NCBI GenBank assembly: GCA_964483585.1
Contig: CAZABH010000002.1
Coordinates: 62,001-126,000, forward strand
From: SZUA-430 sp964483585
Lineage (GTDB): Bacteria; Pseudomonadota; Alphaproteobacteria; Micropepsales; Micropepsaceae
Length of the DNA stretch: 64,000 nucleotides
Reading direction: 5' to 3'
Of this stretch, positions 42,348 through 50,321 are shown piece after piece; the stretch's first letter is position 1; each line of letters opens with the position of its first letter. The position numbers were made by a program, and so were the translations under genes. The notes below the pieces were generated by a model. It ran no database searches, was not told where the DNA came from, and saw only the letters and a program-made list of their open reading frames with translations.

Positions 42348-43445
42348 ATGGGCTTCAAATGTGGTATTGTCGGATTGCCCAATGTTGGCAAGTCGACTTT
42401 GTTCAATGCGCTGACGCAGACGGCGGCTGCGCAGGCTGCGAACTATCCATTCTGCACCATCGAGCCCAATGTCGGTGAGGTGGCGGTTCCTGACCTTCGA
42501 CTTGATGCGCTTGCGGGCATTGCCAAATCGGCTCAGATCATTCCAACGCGCCTGACTTTTGTCGATATCGCAGGCCTTGTTCGCGGGGCCTCAAAAGGTG
42601 AAGGTCTTGGGAATCAGTTCCTATCCCACATCCGTGAGGTCGATGCGGTGGCCTATGTGCTGCGCTGTTTCGATGATGGCGATGTGACCCATGTCGAGAA
42701 CCGGATCGATCCGATAGCTGATGCCGAGACGGTCGAGACCGAGCTGATGCTCTCGGACCTTGATAGCCTTGAGCGGAGGCTTCCTGCCATTGAAAAGAAA
42801 GCCAAGCAGGGTGACAAGGATTCGAAGGTTCAGGCTGACGTGATGCAGGCAGCCCTCAGCATGCTGCGCGAAGGCAAGCCCGCGCGGCTTGTCAAGGTGT
42901 CCGACGAACAGAGGCCTGTGTTCGAGCAGCTGCAGCTGCTGACATCGAAGCCGGTCGTCTATGTTGCGAATGTTGATGAGGCTTCGGCGTTGGACGGGAA
43001 CGATTACACGAAGCGTGTCGAGGCGCGCGCCAAGTCCGAGGGGGCAGCCTTTGTCATCATATCGGCGAAGATCGAGTCGGAGCTTGCGCAGCTGCCTGCC
43101 GAGGAGCGTGCCGATTTCCTCGCGACCCTAGGCCTTTCAGAGCCCGGTCTGAACCGGCTGATCCGAGCGGGTTATTCACTGCTTCGGTTGATCACCTTCT
43201 TCACGGTCGGCCCGAAAGAGGCGCGGGCGTGGACGGTTCACGTCGGCGCGAAGGCGCCGCAGGCTGCGGGTGTCATCCATACGGATTTCGAGCGGGGATT
43301 CATCCGGGCAGAGACGATCGCCTTTGACGACTATGTCGCCTGCCAGGGTGAGGCGGGTGCCCGGGATGCCGGCAAGCTGCGGCTCGAGGGCAAGGAGTAT
43401 GTGGTGCGCGACGGGGATGTCATGCATTTCCGTTTCAACACCTGA
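42348..43445 (+). CDS. ychF: Redox-regulated ATPase YchF
   Basis: A 365-residue Obg-family ATPase that binds ribosomes and responds to oxidative stress. The G1 loop is GLPNVGKSTLFNALT, DIAGLVRGASKGEG is G3, and YVANVDE lies in the G4 region, where YchF has NVxE/D in place of NKxD. A coiled-coil insert is followed by the C-terminal TGS domain (WTVHVGAKAPQAAGVIHTDF). It lies two bases after pth. Confidence 0.96.
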   Translation: MGFKCGIVGLPNVGKSTLFNALTQTAAAQAANYPFCTIEPNVGEVAVPDLRLDALAGIAKSAQIIPTRLTFVDIAGLVRGASKGEGLGNQFLSHIREVDAVAYVLRCFDDGDVTHVENRIDPIADAETVETELMLSDLDSLERRLPAIEKKAKQGDKDSKVQADVMQAALSMLREGKPARLVKVSDEQRPVFEQLQLLTSKPVVYVANVDEASALDGNDYTKRVEARAKSEGAAFVIISAKIESELAQLPAEERADFLATLGLSEPGLNRLIRAGYSLLRLITFFTVGPKEARAWTVHVGAKAPQAAGVIHTDFERGFIRAETIAFDDYVACQGEAGARDAGKLRLEGKEYVVRDGDVMHFRFNT

Positions 43446-43554
43446 TGTGTCTCGGGCGCTCCTCCTTGCGTGACTTCATCGCCACAGCAGTTGGGGTGGG
43501 GCAAGGACTTTCGGTTCATTGGTTACGGTAATGCTGCTATCGTCGTTCTGCGGA

Positions 43555-45036
43555 ATGACGTTTGGGGCGGCTACCGTGAGGTTTGTTCTGATCTTTTCAG
43601 TTGGGTTGGCGTTGCTGGTTGCGGCTGCGGAGGGCTCGGCCGCGCCTGCGCGCTTGCCTTCGCCGCCTATCCTCAATGTGGAGCTCGAGAGCGCCGCTGC
43701 GGCGATCGACGAGGGGCGGCACGGCGATGCGCTTGCCCTTGTCGAGAAGGCGGGTGCCAGTCAGCTTGCGCAGCAGGATGGCGATTGGGCGGCCTATCTG
43801 AAGGCGAGGGCGCTGCTTGCAACGGGGGCGCGGGAGCCTGCGCTTGCGATCGTGCGCGAGCGGCAGAGGCTGCATCCCAATGGATATAATTGGGCTTCGG
43901 TCGTTTCGATCCTGAGTTCGTCGGGGGCGCATGAGGATGCAGCCCGATTGATACTGGCGCTGGACGATCGATCGTTCCTGCTTGCGAACAGGCTGAGGCG
44001 CGGCTTGATGGAAAGCATACTGAATGCGCTCGAGGCCAGTCAGTCTGCCCAGCGGGATGCGCTTGTCGCGCGGTTGGTTGAAGGCCGGTACACCGGTCCG
44101 TCGGGGACGCAGGTGCCAGACATGATCCGGTTGCGCTACATCGGCCTCCTGCTGCGCCAGAACAGGCCCGAGGCGGCCGCGCGTGAGACGGCATGGCTTG
44201 AGTCACCGGTCGCGCTCAGTCTGCTGCTTGCCGACCGAACATTCTCGGCACTCTGGAGCTATCCGGCGGTTCGTGCCGTCGAAAGACCGGCTGCACTTGT
44301 TGCAAGGGTCGAGCGCGGGATCCATGCTCGGCTCGAGCAATCACACATGCACGCCTCCGATTGGCTGGAGACGCTGCGATCACTGCGTGCGATCGGTCGA
44401 CCAGACGAGGCCGTGCGCTTTGGGCTGAAGGCGATTGAGGACGCGCGCAGCGGGCGCGCAGCGGCGAGTGCCTCGCTTCGGCTTGAGGTGGGTCACGCCT
44501 ATGCCGACATGGGCGAGGCGTGGGCTGCGCGGCGAACTGCCAAGGAGATGCTGAAGGAGCAGGCAGTCCTGCCACTGGCCTTGCGGATCGCCATTGCTGA
44601 TCTTCTGGAGCGCAGCGAAGATGATGAGGGGGGCCTGCTCATGCTGGGGACGATCCAGGGTGTAGACGTGCTTCCTGGGGCGCTGAAGGTGGTTGTATGT
44701 GCTGCGCATGACCTGGGTCGCTTCGAGCGGCGTGATGCTGCGCTGCTGCAGCTGGAGGCGCTGGGCGCGCAAGTTGAGCTATTGCATGCCCGCCTCTGTG
44801 CAGGGCGGCAGGAGTTGGCACGAGACCAGCTGGTGTCGATGCTTCTGCTCCCGGAGCTGCGCGCCACTGCGATCCTGATGGCACAGTTGTTCGAGGACGG
44901 CTCGAAGCCCGGTACGGATGTTCGTGACGACAGCTACAGGCTGCGTGCGCTTGTGGCCAGCGCGGCGGTTCAAGACGCCATGCTGCAGCATGGGCGAACG
45001 CTTCCGCTGCCCTTTGTTCCAGTGCTGCCGCGCTAG
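43555..45036 (+). CDS. Exported TPR-like helical protein of unknown function
   Basis: A 493-residue protein with an N-terminal signal sequence (FVLIFSVGLALLVAAAEGSA, cleavage near residue 30). The mature part is helical, with degenerate TPR-like pairs such as ESAAAAIDEGRHGDALALVE and LRSLRAIGRPDEAVRFGLKA. It is probably a periplasmic scaffold or assembly factor. I do not recognise a named family. The ATG at 43555 is preferred to the ATG at 43519 because it places a shorter basic segment before the hydrophobic core. It ends 17 bases before the convergent DoxX gene. Confidence 0.75.
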   Translation: MTFGAATVRFVLIFSVGLALLVAAAEGSAAPARLPSPPILNVELESAAAAIDEGRHGDALALVEKAGASQLAQQDGDWAAYLKARALLATGAREPALAIVRERQRLHPNGYNWASVVSILSSSGAHEDAARLILALDDRSFLLANRLRRGLMESILNALEASQSAQRDALVARLVEGRYTGPSGTQVPDMIRLRYIGLLLRQNRPEAAARETAWLESPVALSLLLADRTFSALWSYPAVRAVERPAALVARVERGIHARLEQSHMHASDWLETLRSLRAIGRPDEAVRFGLKAIEDARSGRAAASASLRLEVGHAYADMGEAWAARRTAKEMLKEQAVLPLALRIAIADLLERSEDDEGGLLMLGTIQGVDVLPGALKVVVCAAHDLGRFERRDAALLQLEALGAQVELLHARLCAGRQELARDQLVSMLLLPELRATAILMAQLFEDGSKPGTDVRDDSYRLRALVASAAVQDAMLQHGRTLPLPFVPVLPR

Positions 45037-45053
45037 GTTCTGGGTGTATCCGG

Positions 45054-45461
45054 TCAGCCTTCCTTCCTGAACCATTGATCCAGGGACAGTGTGCCACCAC
45101 CCTGGCCTGCGAAGGCGAGGAGGCCGCCGGAGAGTGCGATGTTCTTCATAAACATGATCATTTGAACCGTGCGTTCTTGTCCTTCGAAGGTCCAGAAGGC
45201 ATGCAGCAAAATTGATACGGTGACGGTGAAGACCACGAGCAGTATGGAAACGAGTTGTACGTGAAGGCCGAGGATCAGGCACAGGCCCGCCGTGGTCTCG
45301 CAGGCGGCGGTGAGCGTGAACATCAGCTCGGGCCAAGGTACGCCGTTCGCCGTCATGTGCGCGATCTGCTCGGCGGGTGCGGGGTTCATTATCTTCGATG
45401 TGCCGGCAGCCAGGAAGAAGAGACCAATGACAACGCGTCCAAGTGTTGCAAGGTGCTGCAT
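45054..45461 (-). CDS. DoxX family membrane protein
   Basis: A 135-residue DoxX-type protein with four membrane helices. The family opening GRVVIGLFFLAAGTSKIMNP and the later ILLHAFWTFEGQERT are characteristic. DoxX relatives are linked to oxidative stress or quinone-associated reactions, without a settled mechanism. The ATG at 45461 has GAGGG seven bases upstream, and the open frame to 45530 is not needed. A small hairpin lies in its leader. Confidence 0.9.
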   Translation of the reverse strand: MQHLATLGRVVIGLFFLAAGTSKIMNPAPAEQIAHMTANGVPWPELMFTLTAACETTAGLCLILGLHVQLVSILLVVFTVTVSILLHAFWTFEGQERTVQMIMFMKNIALSGGLLAFAGQGGGTLSLDQWFRKEG

Positions 45462-45490
45462 GTGTTTCCCTCTTGAAGATTTCAGGAGCG

Positions 45491-45507
45491 CTCGCCTTTC
45501 AGGCGAG
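45491..45507 (-). promoter_or_regulatory. Hairpin in the DoxX leader
   Basis: A 7-base-pair stem (CTCGCCT and AGGCGAG) with a three-base loop lies 30 bases upstream of the DoxX ATG, flanked by further short complements. It has no T-run on either strand, so it is not a terminator. It could be an operator or an mRNA structure. Weak evidence. Confidence 0.3.
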
Positions 45508-45607
45508 GCGTCACCTTCGGTTTCGTGCATTGCGCGAAATCACGGCTTCGCATTTATTCGGGCAGGAATTTATGCTATTTTCCTGACAATTATCCAAGGG
45601 GCAAGCG

Positions 45608-45835
45608 ATGAGCGGAAACCAGAAGGTTTTGAAAGCGATCAAGGAGACGATTTCCGACTATACGTCGAGGTCTCCCCTGCAGCTGGTGACTGCGCTCCGT
45701 GATCCGGCGCATGTTGCCAAGATGAAGAAGCTGGGTGTCGACGACGTTCAGATCCATCGCGTGATCCTGTATCTCCAGCAGCATCGTCCCGAACCGAAAG
45801 TGTTCGAGGCTTATCTGAAGTCTGCGCGGGTTTGA
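45608..45835 (+). CDS. Small protein of unknown function (75 aa)
   Basis: A 75-residue basic, helical protein with a good ribosome site (AAGGGG six bases before ATG). It has no signal peptide or membrane segment. Its pattern (KAIKETISDYTSRSP, AHVAKMKKLGVDDVQIHRV, FEAYLKSARV) suggests a small helical bundle. I do not recognise a family. It is divergent from the DoxX gene across a 146-base gap that includes TATGCT- and TATTTT-like boxes. The codon pattern looks like its neighbours, so it is probably real. Confidence 0.6.
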   Translation: MSGNQKVLKAIKETISDYTSRSPLQLVTALRDPAHVAKMKKLGVDDVQIHRVILYLQQHRPEPKVFEAYLKSARV

Positions 45836-45984
45836 GTCCAACGGCTGTTTGTGACACGAGAGACAGTTTCGTCATGTGTTTGCCAGAGGCTGCCCGGAGT
45901 TGAGCTGACCCGATAATTGCTCTTGAACATATAAGGAACATCTGCCCTGCCTTCAATGGAGCAAGGTGACGCGGGTGTCGTATG

Positions 45985-46617
45985 TCAGGCCGCGTCGCGA
46001 TCCTGTCTCGGCGCGTAGTCGGGGTCGATCCTGTTCACGGCCTCGAGGAGGCAGGCGTGCACTTGCGTGATGCGCCCGCCTGCTTCGGCCCTGTCGAGGC
46101 TGCGGATCAGGCCTTCGAGGAAGTTGGTTGCGTCGCTCGTGAGTTCGCCGTGGGCTGCCGACAGGTCCGGGTACTGACGAAGTCGATCGGTGATCTGGTT
46201 CGCGCATGTGTGGACATGGGCCTCGTCCAGGTAGGGGGCGCTGATTGCGTGGACCGCGTAGTTGAGCAAGTCGCGCGTTAGACGCAGGGCGTTCAACCAG
46301 TCACCTGCGCGCACCTTCGCATCAACCGCGGCATTCAGAATGATCAGGTGGCTGATGAGTGATGTCTGCGCGATCTTCGCGCTGGTTGCTGCATTCTTCT
46401 CGAGGTCGTTGGCGACGGGTTCCCACGTCCTGATTTGTGTTTGTGCGAGCCGTGCATGCACGCGCTCTTCGGTCTCGTTGAGGTGTACCCAGAGGCGATA
46501 GGTTCCCCAGGCTGCGAGCAGCAAGAGCGCTGCGAGCGCGATGTTGATCCATATGGAGACGGGAAGGCTTGTCACCGACGCGGTGAAGCCATTGAGCAAC
46601 TGAATAAATGCGTCCAC
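45985..46617 (-). CDS. Single-pass membrane protein of unknown function
   Basis: A 210-residue protein from a GTG at 46617, which has GAGGGGGT about eight bases upstream. The longer frame to 46773 is not needed. A single transmembrane helix (WINIALAALLLLAAWGTYRLWVHL region, about residues 22-46) is followed by a soluble helical domain rich in Asp, Ala and Arg with heptad-like leucines (LISHLIILNAAVDAKVRAG). The C-terminus is acidic-basic (NRIDPDYAPRQD). I do not recognise a family. It may be a membrane-anchored cytoplasmic protein. Confidence 0.65.
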   Translation of the reverse strand: MDAFIQLLNGFTASVTSLPVSIWINIALAALLLLAAWGTYRLWVHLNETEERVHARLAQTQIRTWEPVANDLEKNAATSAKIAQTSLISHLIILNAAVDAKVRAGDWLNALRLTRDLLNYAVHAISAPYLDEAHVHTCANQITDRLRQYPDLSAAHGELTSDATNFLEGLIRSLDRAEAGGRITQVHACLLEAVNRIDPDYAPRQDRDAA

Positions 46618-46997
46618 GTTTGGACCCCCTCGAGCGGTGGCAAACCCCCCTGCCACCTCGCGATCATCGTAAATCGGAATTGCCTGCAATGCCAGCGTGC
46701 GATGAAGACGTGTTGCACGCACACGTGAGGAGATGAGTCGTGTTTTCACGATTCTCCCGGATGGAGAAATCATGTATCTATGGGGGTAACTCGATATAGG
46801 TAATTAACCTTGTAAGCGCATGTATTCCTGACGAAAATCAGCTCTGTCAATTTGTCCTTGTTTAGTCTCCAGTTACTTCTTTACTTGTCTTGATTTCGCG
46901 TGGGATTGTCCGCCGTCTTTGGCCTGCCACAAGAGCAACGACAACACGCTGGCGGGACAGCGCACACACTTCACATCCCTGGGTAATGGAGGCTTGA
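46618..46997. other. 380-base intergenic region before an outer-membrane barrel gene
   Basis: This holds the leaders of the divergent GTG-start gene and of the barrel gene at 46998. A hairpin (GGTGGCA at 46636-46642 with TGCCACC at 46651-46657) would form in the leader of the minus-strand gene. An imperfect one (GATTCTCC with GGAGAAATC) lies at 46750-46771. The stretch from about 46780 to 46880 is AT-rich compared with its surroundings and probably contains the promoter of the barrel gene, but no confident box is assigned. Confidence 0.5.
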
Positions 46998-47894
46998 ATG
47001 AACTGGAAAGTTGCCGGAATGACCGGCACTGCACTTCTGACCATCGCACTGTCCGGCGTGGGCGCCGTCGCAGGTGCGAACAAGTTTAGCGGCAATATCA
47101 GCCTTGGCGTCGGCCAGACGTTCCAGGATGATTCCTGGCTTGGCCTGACTGGCAGCAATGACGATTCCTTTGCGTCGTTGCATGGCGATGCGAAGCTGAA
47201 CGTTGCCTTCTCGAGCAATATCAACCTGCAGATCGACCTCGGCGGTGTGGCCTCTTTCGCAGACACCTCGAACCCGATCTTCGATCTTGACCGCGACGCG
47301 GGCGTTCAGGCTGCTGCGCACCTTTATTATCGCACTGGTCAGTTCGCCGCTGGCGTTGTCGGCGGCGTGGGCGTTGCTTCGGGTGTCCTCGGATCTCCGG
47401 AGTACTATTTCGTTGGGGCTGAAGGCCAGTATTATTGGAATGACTTCACCTTTGGTTTGAATGCAGGCTATCTCGATTCCAGCGCTGACTTCGGCGCAGG
47501 TCCCGATGACGTGTTCCTCAACAGCGCCTGGTATGTCGGTGGCGAAGTGCGTTACTACGCGAACGACAAGACCACGTTCTCGGCCAATCTGGGCTATATC
47601 GAGGGTGAGGCTGACGTCGGCGCCTATGACGTCGAAGTGCTGCACTGGGGTGCGAAGGTCGAGTACCGTCCGGACGTGAAGGAGCCGTTGAGCCTCTGGG
47701 TTGCCTATGAAGGTCGCACGTCCGATGCGACGGAAACGTTTGGCGCTTCGCCCGAGTCCTTCGATCGTGAATCGCACACGATCAAGGTCGGCGTGACGTT
47801 CTCGTTCGGCGTCGATGGCTCGAAGATGGAGCAGGACCGTTCGGGTCCGGCGTTCAACCAGATGGACTACGGCGCCATCGTGGTTGGCGGCTAA
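46998..47894 (+). CDS. Outer-membrane beta-barrel protein (porin-like)
   Basis: A 298-residue exported protein. A signal peptide (to about residue 26, GVGAVAGA) is followed by alternating hydrophobic strands of the outer-membrane barrel type, such as AAHLYYRTGQFAAGVVGGVG, YWNDFTFGLNAGYLD, and TTFSANLGYIEGEADVGAYD. The tail near HTIKVGVTFSFG resembles a last barrel strand but is followed by 29 more residues, so the C-terminus is unusual for a porin. The ribosome site GGAGG is strong and the gene is probably well expressed. A strong terminator follows. The substrate is unknown. Confidence 0.8.
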   Translation: MNWKVAGMTGTALLTIALSGVGAVAGANKFSGNISLGVGQTFQDDSWLGLTGSNDDSFASLHGDAKLNVAFSSNINLQIDLGGVASFADTSNPIFDLDRDAGVQAAAHLYYRTGQFAAGVVGGVGVASGVLGSPEYYFVGAEGQYYWNDFTFGLNAGYLDSSADFGAGPDDVFLNSAWYVGGEVRYYANDKTTFSANLGYIEGEADVGAYDVEVLHWGAKVEYRPDVKEPLSLWVAYEGRTSDATETFGASPESFDRESHTIKVGVTFSFGVDGSKMEQDRSGPAFNQMDYGAIVVGG

Positions 47895-47920
47895 GATCTA
47901 CCGCATCATTAGACTTCAGG

Positions 47921-47950
47921 CGGGCGCCCCTTGGGGCGCCCGTTTCATTT
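47921..47950 (+). terminator. Rho-independent terminator after the barrel gene
   Basis: A perfect 10-base-pair GC stem (CGGGCGCCCC at 47921-47930, GGGGCGCCCG at 47933-47942) with a very short loop is followed by TTTCATTTTC. It separates the barrel gene from the convergent lipoprotein gene. Confidence 0.85.
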
Positions 47951-48511
47951 TCAGGGGGCAGGGGTCGAGGCGTCGAATTCCACACGGAAGAAGCGGTTCG
48001 CACGGCGCAGTTCGTAGGCGAAAAGCGTTCCGGGGACCGCTTCGACGGCCCAGACATTGGTCACGGAGCGTTCAAGCTTGTTTGCCATGAACAGTTCCTT
48101 CGAGAAGGCGTCCGCCGGGAATTCCTGTCGTGTGGCAGAGCCTGGGTTGGCGGTGTCGCCGCCATAACGCGAGACGGTATCCTCGTGGCCGTCAGCGTGG
48201 CGATGCACGTGCTTCAGTCGCACGCCTTCGGCGGTGCGGGTGATGACCCAGGTGCGTGAGCGATCGTCGCCGACCGCGAAGGGGATGCGGACCTCTGATG
48301 GCGCGCAATCGACCGGGCCCATGACGAGGCGCTTGCCGGCGAAGTCCTTGTCGGCGGGATCCGTCGTTGCGAGCTTGCCTTCAAAGGTCTGGGCGCACAT
48401 CGACTTCAGGTTCGCCATGAACGCGTCCTGCGGATTTGTGGGCTGGTCCAGCGTTGTGCAGCCGACCGTGGCAAGGAAGCAGGCTGTGGTGAGGCATGCG
48501 CGCGCGTTCAT
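47951..48511 (-). CDS. Lipoprotein of unknown function
   Basis: A 186-residue protein with a short signal peptide ending in a lipobox with cysteine 18 (LATVGC). The mature part carries DAFMANLKSMCAQTFEGKLA and a beta-rich middle with WVITRTAEGVRLKHVHRHADG. It appears to be a periplasmic or outer-membrane lipoprotein. I do not recognise a named family. The ATG has AGGGG seven bases upstream. It is convergent with the barrel gene and divergent from the Cys-cluster gene. Confidence 0.78.
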   Translation of the reverse strand: MNARACLTTACFLATVGCTTLDQPTNPQDAFMANLKSMCAQTFEGKLATTDPADKDFAGKRLVMGPVDCAPSEVRIPFAVGDDRSRTWVITRTAEGVRLKHVHRHADGHEDTVSRYGGDTANPGSATRQEFPADAFSKELFMANKLERSVTNVWAVEAVPGTLFAYELRRANRFFRVEFDASTPAP

Positions 48512-48672
48512 TGTTAATCCCCTTGTCCGTTGCGTTGATCGGTCCTATGGCATGGTTGACCGTCATGCAAGTCGTCTTGCGCCGGTTCATCGCCTTCAAT
48601 TGAAGTTGGCGTTCCGTTAGGATCGACGGCGCAAGCGAGTGATTGGCGTGCTGGATCGAGGAGATGGGCGAG

Positions 48673-49200
48673 ATGTCTGACGAGGGGTTGGTGCCGGAGC
48701 GAACCTGTGGGTCGTGTATCGCTTGCTGTGTGATACCGCGGATTGAAGCTCCGAGCTTTACCAAAGAAGCGGGGGTGATGTGCGTCCACTGTTCGGGGCA
48801 GGACTGTTCCATATACGAGGAGCGTCCCAATCCGTGCCGCACGTTCTATTGTCTCTGGCGTCGTGTTGGCACGATGCCAGATTCCCTGAGGCCCGACCGA
48901 ACGGGGGTCATGTTCACGATCGAGCGCCTCGCTCAGCCGACGAACCCCTTCGAGCGTGAATTCGTGATTGCCCGCGCGCTGAACTCGATCGCTGATCTCG
49001 ATGGGTCGGAGGTGCGTGGGGCGCTGCGCGTGTTCATGGAGCAGGGTGATTTGCCGGTGTGGCTGAGTTTCCGTCAGGAGCGTCGGTTGTTTCATCCGCG
49101 ACCCGAGTTGCGGGATGCCATCCTGAGCTCTGCAGCGCCGCCCGAGGCGCTGGCGGCGGAAGTTGTGCTGTGGCGCAAGCGCCTAGGTTTGACCCATTGA
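48673..49200 (+). CDS. Cysteine-cluster protein (YkgJ-like)
   Basis: A 175-residue protein whose first third is a dense cysteine cluster: CGSCIACC, then CVHC, QDCSIYEERPNPCRTFYC. The pattern resembles the zinc/iron-chelating YkgJ family, in which eight or so cysteines bind metal. The remainder is helical. Its role is unknown to me. The ATG at 48673 follows AGGAG, and two earlier in-frame ATGs are less well placed. It is divergent from the lipoprotein at 48511. Confidence 0.78.
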   Translation: MSDEGLVPERTCGSCIACCVIPRIEAPSFTKEAGVMCVHCSGQDCSIYEERPNPCRTFYCLWRRVGTMPDSLRPDRTGVMFTIERLAQPTNPFEREFVIARALNSIADLDGSEVRGALRVFMEQGDLPVWLSFRQERRLFHPRPELRDAILSSAAPPEALAAEVVLWRKRLGLTH

Positions 49201-49313
49201 GCTGAGCGCCATGTTTTCGCCTGTCGCAAGAAAAACCAGCTTTTCGGCTGTTTTAGAGTGGCGGGTCTGTGTGGCTGGCGTGCCACTGGGCGTTACTTTG
49301 GTGTTCCGAGGTA

Positions 49314-49341
49314 CATAAACCTGTTGGTTTATGACGTTTTT
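49314..49341 (+). terminator. Hairpin with T-run upstream of the TorF-like porin gene
   Basis: A perfect 8-base-pair stem (CATAAACC at 49314-49321, GGTTTATG at 49326-49333) with a TGTT loop is followed by ACGTTTTTT, so a T-run begins three bases after the stem. It could terminate transcripts of the Cys-cluster gene, 113 bases upstream, or act as an attenuator in the porin leader. Confidence 0.5.
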
Positions 49342-49407
49342 TCGACTTCTAATGATGGAGAAGACCGCCTCAGAAGACGGCTCTCGGTCACGTAGGGGAA
49401 TTGAATC

Positions 49408-50151
49408 ATGAAGAAAGCTCTTTTTGCGGTGGGGTGCATGGTTGCCGCCAGCGCGTCGCCTGTTGCTTATGCCGATGGCGAGGCTGCCTCGGAATCGGCC
49501 AGCCCAATCTCGCTCACGCTGTCTGTGACCTCTGACTACCGCTTCCGCGGCCAGAGCCAGAACTCTCGCAGCCCGGCCGCCCAGGCTTCGCTCGATTACT
49601 CGACGGACCTCGGCATCGATGTCGGCGTGTGGGTCTCGAATGTTGATTTCAGCGACACCGGCGATACTGACACCTACATGGAGGCGGACTTCTACGCCAG
49701 CTATGGTTTCTCGCTTGATGACGCCACTTCGGGTTCGGTGAAGGTCACGTATTACTATTATCCGGAAAGCCCGTTCAGCTATGATTATCTCGAAGGCCAG
49801 CTTGCGCTGAGCCACACGATGAACGACATCACGCTGAATGCGGAGCTGAACTACAGCCCCGATTACTTCCTCGAGACGGGAACGGCAGTTGCGGCCTCGG
49901 TTGGTTTTGCTTACCCGCTCATGGACAAGTTCACGCTGAGCGGCAATGTCGGTCATCAGTGGATCGACGACAACGCCCTGTTCGGCACGGATGACTGGCT
50001 GTACTGGGACCTGGGCGTGGGCATCGAGCTCGGTCGCCTGAACCTTGATGTTCGCTATGTCGGCACGAACCTGAACGAGACCGAGTGCTTCGGTGGCACG
50101 AACCTTTGCGAAGGCGGCGTCGTGCTCTCGGCGAGCTTCTCGATCCCGTAA
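49408..50151 (+). CDS. TorF family putative porin
   Basis: A 247-residue exported protein of the TIGR02001-type family. After a signal peptide (to about residue 22, ending SPVAYA) comes the characteristic TSDYRFRGQSQNSRSPAAQA, then alternating strands with WYC-like aromatic spacing and a final strand ending in a hydrophobic-aromatic C-terminus (SASFSIP). It is probably an outer-membrane protein of unknown substrate. The ATG has AGGGGA upstream. A terminator follows 33 bases after the stop. Confidence 0.85.
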   Translation: MKKALFAVGCMVAASASPVAYADGEAASESASPISLTLSVTSDYRFRGQSQNSRSPAAQASLDYSTDLGIDVGVWVSNVDFSDTGDTDTYMEADFYASYGFSLDDATSGSVKVTYYYYPESPFSYDYLEGQLALSHTMNDITLNAELNYSPDYFLETGTAVAASVGFAYPLMDKFTLSGNVGHQWIDDNALFGTDDWLYWDLGVGIELGRLNLDVRYVGTNLNETECFGGTNLCEGGVVLSASFSIP

Positions 50152-50184
50152 GACGTTTCGGGACTTAGCTCTTAGCTTTGTCAG

Positions 50185-50210
50185 CGGCCAGGCCTCGTGC
50201 CTGGCCGTTT
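50185..50210 (+). terminator. Rho-independent terminator after the TorF-like porin
   Basis: A perfect 9-base-pair stem (CGGCCAGGC at 50185-50193, GCCTGGCCG at 50199-50207) with a five-base loop is followed by TTTGCTATT. The T-run is short, but the stem is strong. Confidence 0.75.
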
Positions 50211-50321
50211 GCTATTGTCCGCCGCGCTTCCATGGCAATAAGGGCGTGTCGGCTGGTTCGGTATGCCCAGGCGTGCAGGGCGCCAGCGCAGGCTGCATAA
50301 ATAAAACAGGCAGAAACCAAG

